64,000 bases of DNA from assembly GCF_028475105.1 (NCBI RefSeq), contig NZ_CP116936.1, forward strand, positions 3,595,501 through 3,659,500. Reading direction: 5' to 3'. Every line of letters begins with the position of its first letter. Positions within the stretch are counted from its first letter, which is position 1. Under the pieces are notes generated by a model. It was not told the origin of the DNA, ran no database searches, and saw nothing but the letters and a program-made list of their open reading frames with translations. Source of the stretch: Micromonospora sp. LH3U1. Its GTDB lineage: Bacteria > Actinomycetota > Actinomycetes > Mycobacteriales > Micromonosporaceae. Made by a program: the position numbers and the translations under genes. Below are positions 26,558-34,872 of the stretch, in pieces.

Positions 26558-27346
26558 GTGGTCGAGGCAGCTCTGGGCATCATCGTTCCACCGGCCAACC
26601 CTACGGTTGAGCCCGAGCTTCGCCGTCTGCTGCCGCCACGGCTCCGCTACCACGTCGCCCGGCTGCCGGTCGTGAACGGTGCACTCGCGCAGCGGCTGGA
26701 TCGGTACGCCGAGTTGCTGCCGGACACCGCCGCCACCCTGCACGGCCTGGACGTGCGAGCCACCTACGTCGCCTGCACCGGCTGCTACTACCGACCGGGG
26801 CCGGCCGACGCGCACCGCACCGACGGGGCTGCGACCGAGCGGCTCGGTACGCCGGTGTTCGGCGCGGCGAGCGCGGTGCGGCAGGTGCTCGACCGCCTCG
26901 CAGTGCGGTCACTGACCCTGATCTCGCCGTACCCGGACTGGCTCACCGAGCAGGCGGCGGCATTTTGGCGGGCGACCGGCCGCAGTGTCGGCACGCCCGT
27001 GCGAGTGCCCGGCACGGGCGCCATCTACGACCTGACCTTAAGCACCGTGCGCGACACCGTGCGGCAGACGCTGCGGGCGCCGGCCGACGGGTTCCCACCC
27101 GGGCACGCGGTGCTGCTGACCGGCACAGGCGCGCCCAGCCTCGACGTCCTCGACGAGGTCCTGCCGGAGGCGCCGGTGCCGGTGCTCTCGTCGAACCTGG
27201 CGGGCGCCTGGCAGCTGTTGGAGATCGCCGGTGCAACCCACCTGGCGAGCGAGTCGCACAGCCCGGCGCTACGGCACCTGGCCACGGCCCTCGCTCAGCC
27301 CCCCTTGACCGGAGTCGTCGGCCGTGTCGCCGGCGGGAAGGAGTGA
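26558..27346 (+). CDS. Asp/Glu racemase superfamily protein, maleate-isomerase/arylmalonate-decarboxylase-like
   Basis: A 262-residue protein of the two-lobed Asp/Glu/hydantoin racemase superfamily. The N-terminal [20 protein letters not shown] is the start motif of maleate isomerases and arylmalonate decarboxylases. Lobe one carries ACTGCYY, with cysteines at about 73 and 76; the lobe-two block [25 protein letters not shown] has no cysteine. So a one-cysteine mechanism or a changed reaction is likely. Possible reactions are cis-trans isomerisation, decarboxylation or racemisation. It starts cluster A directly behind the shared operator and its stop is 2 bases from the FAD monooxygenase start. 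Confidence 0.78.
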   Translation: MVEAALGIIVPPANPTVEPELRRLLPPRLRYHVARLPVVNGALAQRLDRYAELLPDTAATLHGLDVRATYVACTGCYYRPGPADAHRTDGAATERLGTPVFGAASAVRQVLDRLAVRSLTLISPYPDWLTEQAAAFWRATGRSVGTPVRVPGTGAIYDLTLSTVRDTVRQTLRAPADGFPPGHAVLLTGTGAPSLDVLDEVLPEAPVPVLSSNLAGAWQLLEIAGATHLASESHSPALRHLATALAQPPLTGVVGRVAGGKE

Positions 27347-27348
27347 AC

Positions 27349-28539
27349 GTGGCGCCACCCGTGGAAGCACCGGTCGTCGTCCTCGGCGGCGGACCGGTGG
27401 GCATGGTGACAGCCCTCGCCCTGGCCCGACGCGACATTCCGGTGATCGTTCTCGAACGCGGCCACGACGAGGTGCAGTCGGAATGGCGGGGCTCGACCGT
27501 TCACCCGCCGACGACCGAGCTGCTCGACGAGCTCGACCTGGCCGCCCCGCTGCTCAAGGAAGCGGTCCGGGTGCAGCGGCTGGACTACCGCGACCTTGAG
27601 CTGACCGAGTCCGCCTGCTTCTCCTACGACGTTCTCGAGGGCGAGACCCGGTATCCCTTCCGGCTGCAGTACGAGCAGTACAAGCTGGTCCGCCTGCTGC
27701 GCCGCGCGGTCAGCGAGGCGCCGAACGTCGACATGCGGTTCGGACACGACGTGGTCGGGTTGCGGCAGGACGACACGCGCGTCGACTTGGACGTCGCGGT
27801 CGGCGACGCCCGAACCACGGTGACCGGCCGGTGGGTGGTGGCCGCCGACGGCGCACACAGCACCGCCCGCAAACTGCTCGACGTCCCGTTCCCCGGCTTC
27901 ACGTACCCGTCCCTGAGCCTGGTGGTGGCCACACCGTTCCGCTTCGAGGACGCGGTGCCCGATCTCGGCGCGGTCGGATACTGGTCCGGCCCGAAGGGCC
28001 GCTTCTCGCTGATCAGGACACCGGACATCTGGCGCGCGGCGCTGTCGACGGCGACCGGAGTCGACGACGAACCGCCTCCGGGAACCCACCCGGCGTTCCT
28101 GGCCGCCGTCGCGCTTCTGCTGGGCGGTCGGCCCGACGCCCGCGAGCTGCCGCTGAGCCAGCACCAGCTGTACCGCAGCCATCAGCGGCTCGCGGCCTCC
28201 TTCCGGCTCGGGCGGGTGCTGCTGGCCGGCGACGCCGCCCACCTGAGCAGCACCACCGGCGGCATGGGCCTGAACTCGGGCATCCACGACGCGGTGGCGG
28301 TCGCCACCGCGCTGGCCGAGCCCAACCAGGACACGGCGACCACCGAGTACGCGCAGCGTCGCCGATCCATCGCCGAACGTTTCGTCCAGCCGACGACGAC
28401 CGAGAATCGCACCTCGGCGGACGGGGTTGAACTGGTCGGGCGCCGCGAACGGCTGGTCCGCCTTCGGGCACTCGCCGAGAACCCCGACGATGCCCGAACG
28501 TACCTTCGGCGTGTCAGTATGCTCGGGATCCAGCACTAG
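27349..28539 (+). CDS. FAD-dependent aromatic-ring monooxygenase (PHBH-type)
   Basis: A 396-residue class A flavoprotein monooxygenase. The Rossmann motif is VLGGGPVG at residues 12-19, the DG motif is AADGAHSTARK, and the GD motif is LLAGDAAHLSSTTGGMGLNSGIHDA. These enzymes use NAD(P)H and O2 to hydroxylate phenolic or hydroxylated heterocyclic rings. GTG 27349 has AAGGAG 5 bases upstream; GTG 27343, which overlaps the previous stop, is the alternative. Tight coupling to the racemase indicates one pathway. The pair resembles the nicotinate route (hydroxylase plus maleate isomerase), but other ring compounds are equally possible. Confidence 0.88.
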   Translation: MAPPVEAPVVVLGGGPVGMVTALALARRDIPVIVLERGHDEVQSEWRGSTVHPPTTELLDELDLAAPLLKEAVRVQRLDYRDLELTESACFSYDVLEGETRYPFRLQYEQYKLVRLLRRAVSEAPNVDMRFGHDVVGLRQDDTRVDLDVAVGDARTTVTGRWVVAADGAHSTARKLLDVPFPGFTYPSLSLVVATPFRFEDAVPDLGAVGYWSGPKGRFSLIRTPDIWRAALSTATGVDDEPPPGTHPAFLAAVALLLGGRPDARELPLSQHQLYRSHQRLAASFRLGRVLLAGDAAHLSSTTGGMGLNSGIHDAVAVATALAEPNQDTATTEYAQRRRSIAERFVQPTTTENRTSADGVELVGRRERLVRLRALAENPDDARTYLRRVSMLGIQH

Positions 28540-28625
28540 ACGCCGGGCGTCCACACAGCAAGGTCGGACCGACCGCTGGCGTGCCCTGAATGCACGGACG
28601 AGAGGTTGTCGAATGGGGAGCAGCG

Positions 28626-29537
28626 GTGCCGGTAACTGAACCAGAGGACGGCCATCGCTACACGACGAGTGGTCTGGGTCGCGCGCTGTCCGTGATCGAC
28701 CTGCTCGCCGAACGCAGCCCGGAGATGATCGGGGTCTCCACTGTGGCGCGAGAGCTGAACCTGCCCAAGGCGGTGGCGCACCGCATCCTCAAGGAGTTGA
28801 CGGCCAACCAGTTCGTCACCTTCGACGAGGGGACCCGGCGGTATCGGCTCGGGCCGGGCGCTCTGGCGGTCGGTCTGGCCGCACTGCGCGCCATCGACGT
28901 CCAGGCGATCACGAACCGGCACATGCGGCGGCTGGTGGAGGTCACGGGGGAAACCGCGACGCTGTCGATGCGGCAGGGCTGGGTGCGGGTCTACACCGAC
29001 CAGGTGCTCTCGCCGCATGAGATCCGGATGTCCGTCACGCTCGGCTCCCGACATTCGCTGGTCGCGGGCTCGTCGTCCAAGGCGATCCTGGCGGCGCTGC
29101 CCGACGCCGAGGTGGCCGAATATCTCGCTACCCACGAGCTGATCCCGGTTACCGCGGCCACCATCACGTCGGTCGAGCAGCTCTGGGCTGACCTGCGGGT
29201 GGTCCGCCAGCAGGGCTACGCGGTGAGCCGGGGTGAACGGCAGGCCGGCGCGGCGAGCGTGGCGGCGCCCATCCGGCTCGCCTCGGGCGAGGTCTACGGG
29301 TCGCTGTCGCTGTGTGGCCCACAGGACCGCTTCTCGTCGCGGCTGCTGGCCGAGTACGGCGAGCTGGTGGCCGACGCCGCCCGCCAGGCCAGCGCCGAGT
29401 TGGGCTACCAGTCCGCCCCGGCCGAGACGGACCAGCAACCGGTGGAGCGCAAGCGGGTCGCCCGGAGTCAGGCGACCCGGACCGCCGCGGACCAGGCCGC
29501 GACCAGTTCGACCGAGGTCGTCGTCTCGCAGAAGTAG
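28626..29537 (+). CDS. IclR-family transcriptional regulator
   Basis: A 303-residue regulator. The N-terminal winged helix is SGLGRALSVIDLLAERSPEM and STVARELNLPKAVAHRILKEL (residues about 15-65), followed by the IclR ligand domain (TGETATLSMRQGWVRVY to GSSSKAILAALP). IclR proteins usually bind an aromatic or organic-acid inducer. GTG 28626 has GGGGAG upstream; longer starts exist. The C-terminal tail is disordered and Gln/Arg-rich, and its coding region overlaps the isochorismatase gene by 70 bp on the opposite strand. It is the likely regulator of cluster A. Confidence 0.9.
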   Translation: MPVTEPEDGHRYTTSGLGRALSVIDLLAERSPEMIGVSTVARELNLPKAVAHRILKELTANQFVTFDEGTRRYRLGPGALAVGLAALRAIDVQAITNRHMRRLVEVTGETATLSMRQGWVRVYTDQVLSPHEIRMSVTLGSRHSLVAGSSSKAILAALPDAEVAEYLATHELIPVTAATITSVEQLWADLRVVRQQGYAVSRGERQAGAASVAAPIRLASGEVYGSLSLCGPQDRFSSRLLAEYGELVADAARQASAELGYQSAPAETDQQPVERKRVARSQATRTAADQAATSSTEVVVSQK

Positions 29538-30088
29538 AAGCCCAGGTTGCGGATCGCCGGCTCGGCGAGGTCCGCGCGGGTCCAGCCGACCAGATCGGTC
29601 GGCATCGTGGCGGCCAGGTCCGCCATGTACGCGTCACGGATGGTGGAGTCCACGCAGACGTTGGCGGCCGTGCCGACCACCACCACGTGGTCGCGTCCGT
29701 GCGCGCGCAGCAAATTGTGCAGGGGCGTGCCGACGAAGGCGCTGTAGCGCGTCTTTTCCAGGTGGCAGTCGCCCTGCTCGGGCCGCAGGCCGTCGGCGAG
29801 CTCGGCGCCCCAGGAACCCGCGGCGCAGACGCTGAGCGGGCTGCGGCCCATCGCCTCGGCGCGTGCCCGCCTCGCCGGTGACACGAGCTGCTCGTGGGCG
29901 GCCTGGCGTACCCAGATGACCAGGCAACCGGCGGTCCGGGCCCGGCCGAGGAAGTCCGGCAACCGGCGGGCCAGATCGCTGTTCACACCGACGTCGGCGC
30001 CGAGCTTCGCCATGGCGCCGGTGGGGGCGCAGAAGTCGTTCTGCATGTCGATGACCAGCACTGCCGTGCGCCGCGTCGGGTGTTCCAT
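29468..30088 (-). CDS. Isochorismatase-family cysteine hydrolase
   Basis: A 206-residue amidohydrolase. The catalytic triad is visible: Asp14 in VIDMQNDFC, Lys112 in LEKTRYSAF and Cys145 in GTAANVCVDSTIRDA. The family includes N-carbamoylsarcosine amidase, nicotinamidase, maleamate amidohydrolase (NicF) and ureidoacrylate amidohydrolase (RutB); this sequence cannot be placed further. ATG 30088 with GGAGG upstream was chosen over a longer frame. It is the only minus-strand enzyme of cluster A and diverges from the ABC importer, with one shared operator between them. Its 3' end overlaps the IclR gene by 70 bp. Confidence 0.88.
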   Translation of the reverse strand: MEHPTRRTAVLVIDMQNDFCAPTGAMAKLGADVGVNSDLARRLPDFLGRARTAGCLVIWVRQAAHEQLVSPARRARAEAMGRSPLSVCAAGSWGAELADGLRPEQGDCHLEKTRYSAFVGTPLHNLLRAHGRDHVVVVGTAANVCVDSTIRDAYMADLAATMPTDLVGWTRADLAEPAIRNLGFYFCETTTSVELVAAWSAAVRVA

Positions 30089-30180
30089 GACAGTTCCTCC
30101 GGTGTTGGGCGATTGGTAAGGAACTAGTGGTATGGAGTCGGGTCCCGCGAACCATTGACCTTGCCGGCGAACATAGCTTA

Positions 30181-30218
30181 CGTTCCCTCCAACAGAACGG
30201 CGTACTGCACAAGCGAAC
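30181..30218. promoter_or_regulatory. Cluster A operator copy 2 (isochorismatase/ABC divergent promoter)
   Basis: A 29-of-38 match to 26504-26541, with the same CGTTC(N9)GAACG dyad and the CGAAC block. It lies between ATG 30088 (minus) and ATG 30263 (plus), so one bound regulator could control both transcripts. AAGCGAAC inside it also recurs at the promoter at 37607-37614. Confidence 0.72.
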
Positions 30219-30262
30219 AAAATCTCGCGGTATTCGCGGACCGGTCGGTGACAGGGGTAGCC

Positions 30263-31057
30263 ATGAGTGCGATCAAAGTGGAGGGCGTCAGCAAGGTCTT
30301 CGCCGGCGCCGGCGGGCAGTCGATGCTCGCGCTGAGCGACGTCTCGCTCGACATCGCCGACGGTGAGTTCGTCGTGCTACTCGGTCCGTCCGGGTGCGGC
30401 AAGACGACACTGCTGCGGATCATCGGCCAGTTGGAGAGCCCGACCGTGGGGCGGGTACGACTCGACCACGGCGCACGGAACGACAACGCCGACCGCCCGC
30501 TGGGCTTCGTCTTCCAGGAGGCCACCCTGATGCCCTGGCGGTCGACGGGCGCCAACGTCGCCCTGCCGCTGGAGATGGCCGGCGTCGGTCGGCGGGAGCG
30601 CACGGACAGGGTCCGCGAGATGCTGACCCTCGTCGGGCTTCCCGAGGCGGAGAACAAGCTCCCACACCAACTGTCCGGCGGCATGCGACAGCGGGTCTCC
30701 ATCGCCAGGGCGTTGGCGCACGACCCGCAGGTGCTGCTCATGGACGAGCCCTTCGGCGCCCTGGACGCGCAGACCCGCGACATGATGAACGCGGAGTTGC
30801 AGCGCATCTGGCTGGAGCAGCGCAAGACGGTCGTCTTCGTGACGCACTCCGTCTCCGAGGCGGTGTTCCTGGCCGATCGCATCGTGATGCTGGGGACCAA
30901 GCCCGGGCACATCCACTCCATCACCGAGGTGACGCTGCCGCGACCGCGCACCCTCGCCATGACCGAGTCCGCCGAGTTCCGCGCCCTCGCTACCGAGCTG
31001 CGCCGCCAGATCGGCGAGGTGCAGGAAAACGAAATCCGACCCGCCGTCTCGGCCTGA
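30263..31057 (+). CDS. NitT/TauT-type ABC transporter ATP-binding protein
   Basis: A 264-residue ATPase of the nitrate/taurine importer group. Walker A is GPSGCGKT (41-48), the signature is LSGGM, Walker B is VLLMDEPFGALD and the H-loop is VTHSVSEAV. It energises uptake of an anionic organic substrate. ATG 30263 was chosen because the frame upstream overlaps the operator. The permease starts 21 bp after the stop, and the binding protein follows; the three form a complete importer for cluster A. Confidence 0.92.
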   Translation: MSAIKVEGVSKVFAGAGGQSMLALSDVSLDIADGEFVVLLGPSGCGKTTLLRIIGQLESPTVGRVRLDHGARNDNADRPLGFVFQEATLMPWRSTGANVALPLEMAGVGRRERTDRVREMLTLVGLPEAENKLPHQLSGGMRQRVSIARALAHDPQVLLMDEPFGALDAQTRDMMNAELQRIWLEQRKTVVFVTHSVSEAVFLADRIVMLGTKPGHIHSITEVTLPRPRTLAMTESAEFRALATELRRQIGEVQENEIRPAVSA

Positions 31058-31078
31058 GCAGCACTCGAGGTGTCGCAC

Positions 31079-31951
31079 GTGACCACTACAGAACAGCGCC
31101 ACCCGGCGCCGACGTCGTCCTCTGGACAACCGCTGCGTCCCCCGCCGCCGACCTGGTCGCAGCGACTGCGCAACAACCGCTGGCTGTCCTTCTACACCAG
31201 TCCTCTGCTGGTCGTGTTGTTCCTCGTGGCCTGGAAGGTCTACGTCGAGGTCACCGACCTGTCCCGGTTCGTGCTGCCGGCGCCGGAGGCGGTGTTCACC
31301 TCGTTCGTCGAGCAGATCACCGACCCGTTCGTGTGGCAGACCCACATCTGGACGACCTTCTACGAGGTCATGATGGGCCTGGCACTGGCCATCGTCCTGG
31401 GCGTGGGCCTCGGCTTGATGATCGGCAAGTCGCCGCTGTTCGACCGGATCGCCCGGCCGTTCATCGTCGCCACCCAGGTGGTGCCGAAGGTCGCGCTGGT
31501 GCCGCTGTTCATTCTCTGGCTCGGCTTCGGCCCGTCGTCGAAGGTAGTCATGGCGGCGTTGCTGGCCTTCTTCCCGCTGCTGATCAACACCTCGTTCGGC
31601 GTCCGTTCGGTGCCACGCTCCATGCACGACCTGATGACGACGCTGAAGGCGTCGCGCTGGGAGCGGTTCTGGAGGGCCGACCTGCCGTACACGATGCCGT
31701 TCATCCTGGCCGGCATGGAGCTGGCGGTCGTCCAGGCGACCATCGGCGCGATCGTCGGTGAGTACCTCGGCGGCGACAAGGGCCTCGGCCGGTACGCGGT
31801 CAACCTGCAGAACGGCCTCCAGGTCGACAAACTGTTCGGCGCGATCCTGATCATGGCCTTGTTCGGCTTCACCCTCTACAGCATCGTGACCGGCGCCCGC
31901 CGGCTCCTGATCCCCTGGCACGAGTCCGTGCAGCCGCGACGCACGCCCTGA
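31079..31951 (+). CDS. NitT/TauT-type ABC transporter permease
   Basis: A 290-residue membrane permease of the SsuC/TauC group with about six helices. The cytoplasmic coupling loop LKASRWERFWRADLPYTMPF is the EAA region that contacts the ATPase, and VGEYLGGDKGLG near the C-terminus is family-typical. GTG 31079 has GAGG 9 bases upstream; GTG 31070 is an alternative. It would form the homodimeric membrane channel with the ATPase encoded upstream. Confidence 0.9.
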   Translation: MTTTEQRHPAPTSSSGQPLRPPPPTWSQRLRNNRWLSFYTSPLLVVLFLVAWKVYVEVTDLSRFVLPAPEAVFTSFVEQITDPFVWQTHIWTTFYEVMMGLALAIVLGVGLGLMIGKSPLFDRIARPFIVATQVVPKVALVPLFILWLGFGPSSKVVMAALLAFFPLLINTSFGVRSVPRSMHDLMTTLKASRWERFWRADLPYTMPFILAGMELAVVQATIGAIVGEYLGGDKGLGRYAVNLQNGLQVDKLFGAILIMALFGFTLYSIVTGARRLLIPWHESVQPRRTP

Positions 31952-32074
31952 CGGGCCGCGCCCCGCACCCTCACTCCGATCCATGGTCGGCGCCGCGACG
32001 CGGCGCGGGCAGATACCTCCTTGCCTCTATCCGTCGCACCTCATCCATCCCTTCCTCGGCTCCGGGAGATTCTC

Positions 32075-33151
32075 ATGAGAAATGACCGTTCCATCGGCAC
32101 ACCGGTCTCGCGGCGCTCGCTCCTGCGGGCCGGCACCACCGCCGGGCTCCTGCTGCCCAGCGCCGGCGGCATGACCCTGCTGCTCAGTGGCTGCGGCGGC
32201 GACGACGACAACAAGGTCAACGCCGACGGCAGCATCTCCGGCTCGTACATGACCGCCTCCGGCATGACGCTGAGCTTCGTGGAGACGATGGTCGCCAAGG
32301 AGCGCGGCTTCTTCGCCGAATACGGCCTGAAGCTGGACATCAAAGGTGGGCAGGGCACCGCCACGGCCATCCAGGCGGTCCTCGGCGGTTCGGCCGACCT
32401 GACCCGGGCCAACGGCATCAACGCGATCATCGCGGTGGCCAACGAGCAAGCGCCGTTCATCAGCATCGCCGGCGTGCGGCAGAAGTCGCAGTTCGAGGTG
32501 GTGTCCCTGCCGAACAGCCCGATCCGCAATCCGGCCGAGCTGGCCGGGCGTACCTGCGGCATCGTGTCCACCGGTGGCGCCACCGAGAACCTGCTCGACG
32601 TCATGCTGATCAACGCGGGCGTCAACCCCAAGTCGGTGAAGCGTCCGGTCACCGGTGTCGGCACCGCGGCCTACGAGCTGGCCCGCAAGGGCGATGTCAA
32701 TGCCTGGATCTGCGTCAACACCGATCGGGCCACCATCCAGAAGGAGGTCGGTGAGGTCGTCTTCTTCAGCACCGACGACTTCGCACCGATGCCGTCGGAC
32801 TCGTACAACACCAGTTCCAAGATGGTGGAGTCGGGCAGCGACATGCCGGTGAAGTTCCTCGCCGGTGTGCTCAAGGCCATCGACTACGCCAGCAAGGAGG
32901 AGAACTGGGACCAGGTCATCAACGACCTGCGTAAGTACAACCCGGAGGCCGACCCGGCCCAGGCGCGCACCGAGCTGCCACTGCTGGTGGAGAGCTGGCT
33001 GGCGGCCGGCCCGGACAAGGCCCTGCAGATGGACGACCAGACCTGGCTCAAGGGTCAGGAGAGCCTCATCAAGGCCAAGCTGGTCAAGTCCGCGGCACCG
33101 ATCGACAAGCTGATCTACCGGAACTACCTCGAGCGCGCGAGGACCCTGTGA
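32075..33151 (+). CDS. ABC transporter substrate-binding lipoprotein (NMT1/THI5-like)
   Basis: A 358-residue protein with a twin-arginine signal (SRRSLLRAGTTAG) and a lipobox, LLSGC, so it is exported folded by Tat and then lipidated. The mature part has the NMT1/THI5-like fold common to importers of nitrate, taurine, aromatic acids and pyrimidine precursors (SFVETMVAKERGFFAEYGLK, GGSADLTRANG). The 123-bp gap after the permease includes a perfect 8+8 hairpin near 31990-32006. Its stop overlaps the next start by 4 bases. The ligand is unknown. Confidence 0.9.
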   Translation: MRNDRSIGTPVSRRSLLRAGTTAGLLLPSAGGMTLLLSGCGGDDDNKVNADGSISGSYMTASGMTLSFVETMVAKERGFFAEYGLKLDIKGGQGTATAIQAVLGGSADLTRANGINAIIAVANEQAPFISIAGVRQKSQFEVVSLPNSPIRNPAELAGRTCGIVSTGGATENLLDVMLINAGVNPKSVKRPVTGVGTAAYELARKGDVNAWICVNTDRATIQKEVGEVVFFSTDDFAPMPSDSYNTSSKMVESGSDMPVKFLAGVLKAIDYASKEENWDQVINDLRKYNPEADPAQARTELPLLVESWLAAGPDKALQMDDQTWLKGQESLIKAKLVKSAAPIDKLIYRNYLERARTL

Positions 33152-34872
33152 CAGCCGACAGCGCCGCCGCCGCGGTGCTGGCGGCGGCCGCGGCCAGCGG
33201 CGTACAGCGGCTGTGGTTCAACAGCGGCTCCGAGCTGACCTCGTTCCAGGAGGCCAGCGCGCAGGCCAGGCACAGGGGGGAGCCGACCCCCGAAGTGATC
33301 ACCTGCCCGCACGAGCACGTGGCGCTCACCGCCGCGATGGGCGAGACCATGGTCTCCGGTCGACCCTCCATGACCGCGGCCCACGCCGACCTCGGCCTGT
33401 TGCACCACGGCGGCGCCATTCACAACGCGATGTGGGGCGACCACCCCATCATGATCATGTCGGGCTACCCGCCCACCCGGGCGGAGTCGCGCACCTCGCC
33501 GGTCTTCTGGAAGCAGCAGCGCTGGGACCAGGGCTCGATCGTCCGGCAGTACGTCAAGTGGGACTACAAGCTGTCCGCGCTCGATGACGCCGCCCTGGTC
33601 GTCGCACGTGGCCTACAGGTTGCGCTCGCTCCCCGGCGGGGTCCCGTCTACCTGGCGATGCCGGAGGAGGTGGGCCGGTACCCGATCGCGACCAGTGATC
33701 CGGTCCCCAGCGCCCAGATGCTCGGCGTTCCGGTCCTCGGCCCCGGCGATTCCGGCGTGGTCAGTGAGGTGGCCCGCCGCCTCACGGCCGCCCGGCGGCC
33801 GGTCATCGTCACCGACCGGGTCGGCGTGGATCCGCGGGCCGTGGCGCTGCTGGCCGAACTGGCCGACACCCTCGGCGTGGAGGTGCGCGCCTCCCGCTAC
33901 CGGATGAACCTGCCCGACGACAACCCATGGCATTCGACCGCACCGCTGGACGAGTTCGACGTCATCGTCGTGCTGGACCACCCGGTGCCCTGGATGCCCG
34001 CTCTGGAGCGGCCGCGCGACGACGCGTGGATCGGCTGGGTGGGGCCCGACCCGATCGAGAGTCGCGTCCCGCTGTACGAACTGCGCGCTGACGCCCGTAC
34101 CACCGCCGACCCGGCCGCGTTCCTCACGGCGGTGCTCGCCGAGGTCGGCGCGGCCGGTCCGGGCGACGCCGACAACGTCCGGCGGCGTCGGCAACGGCAC
34201 CCGGACACCGGTGCGTCGCGGGCCGCCACCGGCACCGCGCCGGCCTCCGGTGTACCCACCCCCGAGCTGATCGCCGCAGCGCTGGACCAGCACCTGCGGC
34301 CCGACGATCTGCTGACGTGGGAGGTGTTCGACACCACGACGGTCAGCCGTACGAAGCCGGGCACCCTCTTCGAGAAGGGCGGCTCCAGCCTCGGCTGGTC
34401 CGTGGCCGCGGCGACCGGCGCCAGCATGGCCGCTGGCGGCGCCCACGCGGTGGCGGTGACCGGGGACGGTTCGTACCTGTTCGGCTCGCCGGACTCGTGC
34501 CTGTGGTTGCAGCAGCAGCACAACGCCCCGGTGGTCACCGTGGTCGTCAACAACGGCGGGTACCGCACCGGCACGACCACACTGGCCGCGCACTACCCGG
34601 ACGGCCTGGCCGTCACCGAACCCACGGTGATCGGCGGCCACCTGACCCCGTCGCCGGACTTCGCGGCGCACGCCCGCTCGCAGGGCTGCTACGGGGAGCA
34701 GGTGGTCAGAGCGGCCGACCTGGCCGGGGCCCTGGACCGGGCCCGCACGGCGGTCGCGCGTGACCGCGTTCCGGCGGTGCTGGACGTCTGGGTGCCCGAA
34801 CACCTCACCGGGTCGATGGATCCGGGACGCCGGGCGCGCCCGGTCCACCCCGAAGGGAACACCGATGGTTGA
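33148..34872 (+). CDS. Thiamine-diphosphate-dependent enzyme (acetolactate-synthase/decarboxylase-like)
   Basis: A 574-residue three-domain ThDP enzyme. The catalytic Glu is residue 56 in TCPHEHVALTAAMG, and the ThDP-Mg2+ motif is GDGSYLFGSPDSCLWL followed by VVVNNGGY. The middle domain is degenerate, with no clear FAD fold. Related enzymes decarboxylate 2-oxoacids such as benzoylformate or make acyloins. With the aldehyde dehydrogenase directly downstream (8-bp overlap), a 2-oxoacid to aldehyde to acid sequence is likely. It is coupled to the binding protein by a 4-base overlap. Confidence 0.85.
   Translation: MTADSAAAAVLAAAAASGVQRLWFNSGSELTSFQEASAQARHRGEPTPEVITCPHEHVALTAAMGETMVSGRPSMTAAHADLGLLHHGGAIHNAMWGDHPIMIMSGYPPTRAESRTSPVFWKQQRWDQGSIVRQYVKWDYKLSALDDAALVVARGLQVALAPRRGPVYLAMPEEVGRYPIATSDPVPSAQMLGVPVLGPGDSGVVSEVARRLTAARRPVIVTDRVGVDPRAVALLAELADTLGVEVRASRYRMNLPDDNPWHSTAPLDEFDVIVVLDHPVPWMPALERPRDDAWIGWVGPDPIESRVPLYELRADARTTADPAAFLTAVLAEVGAAGPGDADNVRRRRQRHPDTGASRAATGTAPASGVPTPELIAAALDQHLRPDDLLTWEVFDTTTVSRTKPGTLFEKGGSSLGWSVAAATGASMAAGGAHAVAVTGDGSYLFGSPDSCLWLQQQHNAPVVTVVVNNGGYRTGTTTLAAHYPDGLAVTEPTVIGGHLTPSPDFAAHARSQGCYGEQVVRAADLAGALDRARTAVARDRVPAVLDVWVPEHLTGSMDPGRRARPVHPEGNTDG

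Noticed and set aside
26558..30088. Assignment of the racemase, monooxygenase and amidase as the nicotinate pathway (NicE, NicC, NicF)
   Set aside because: The families match, but no dihydroxypyridine dioxygenase or hydroxylase for nicotinate is present, and the other genes (hydantoinase, CitE, CoA transferase) do not fit that route.
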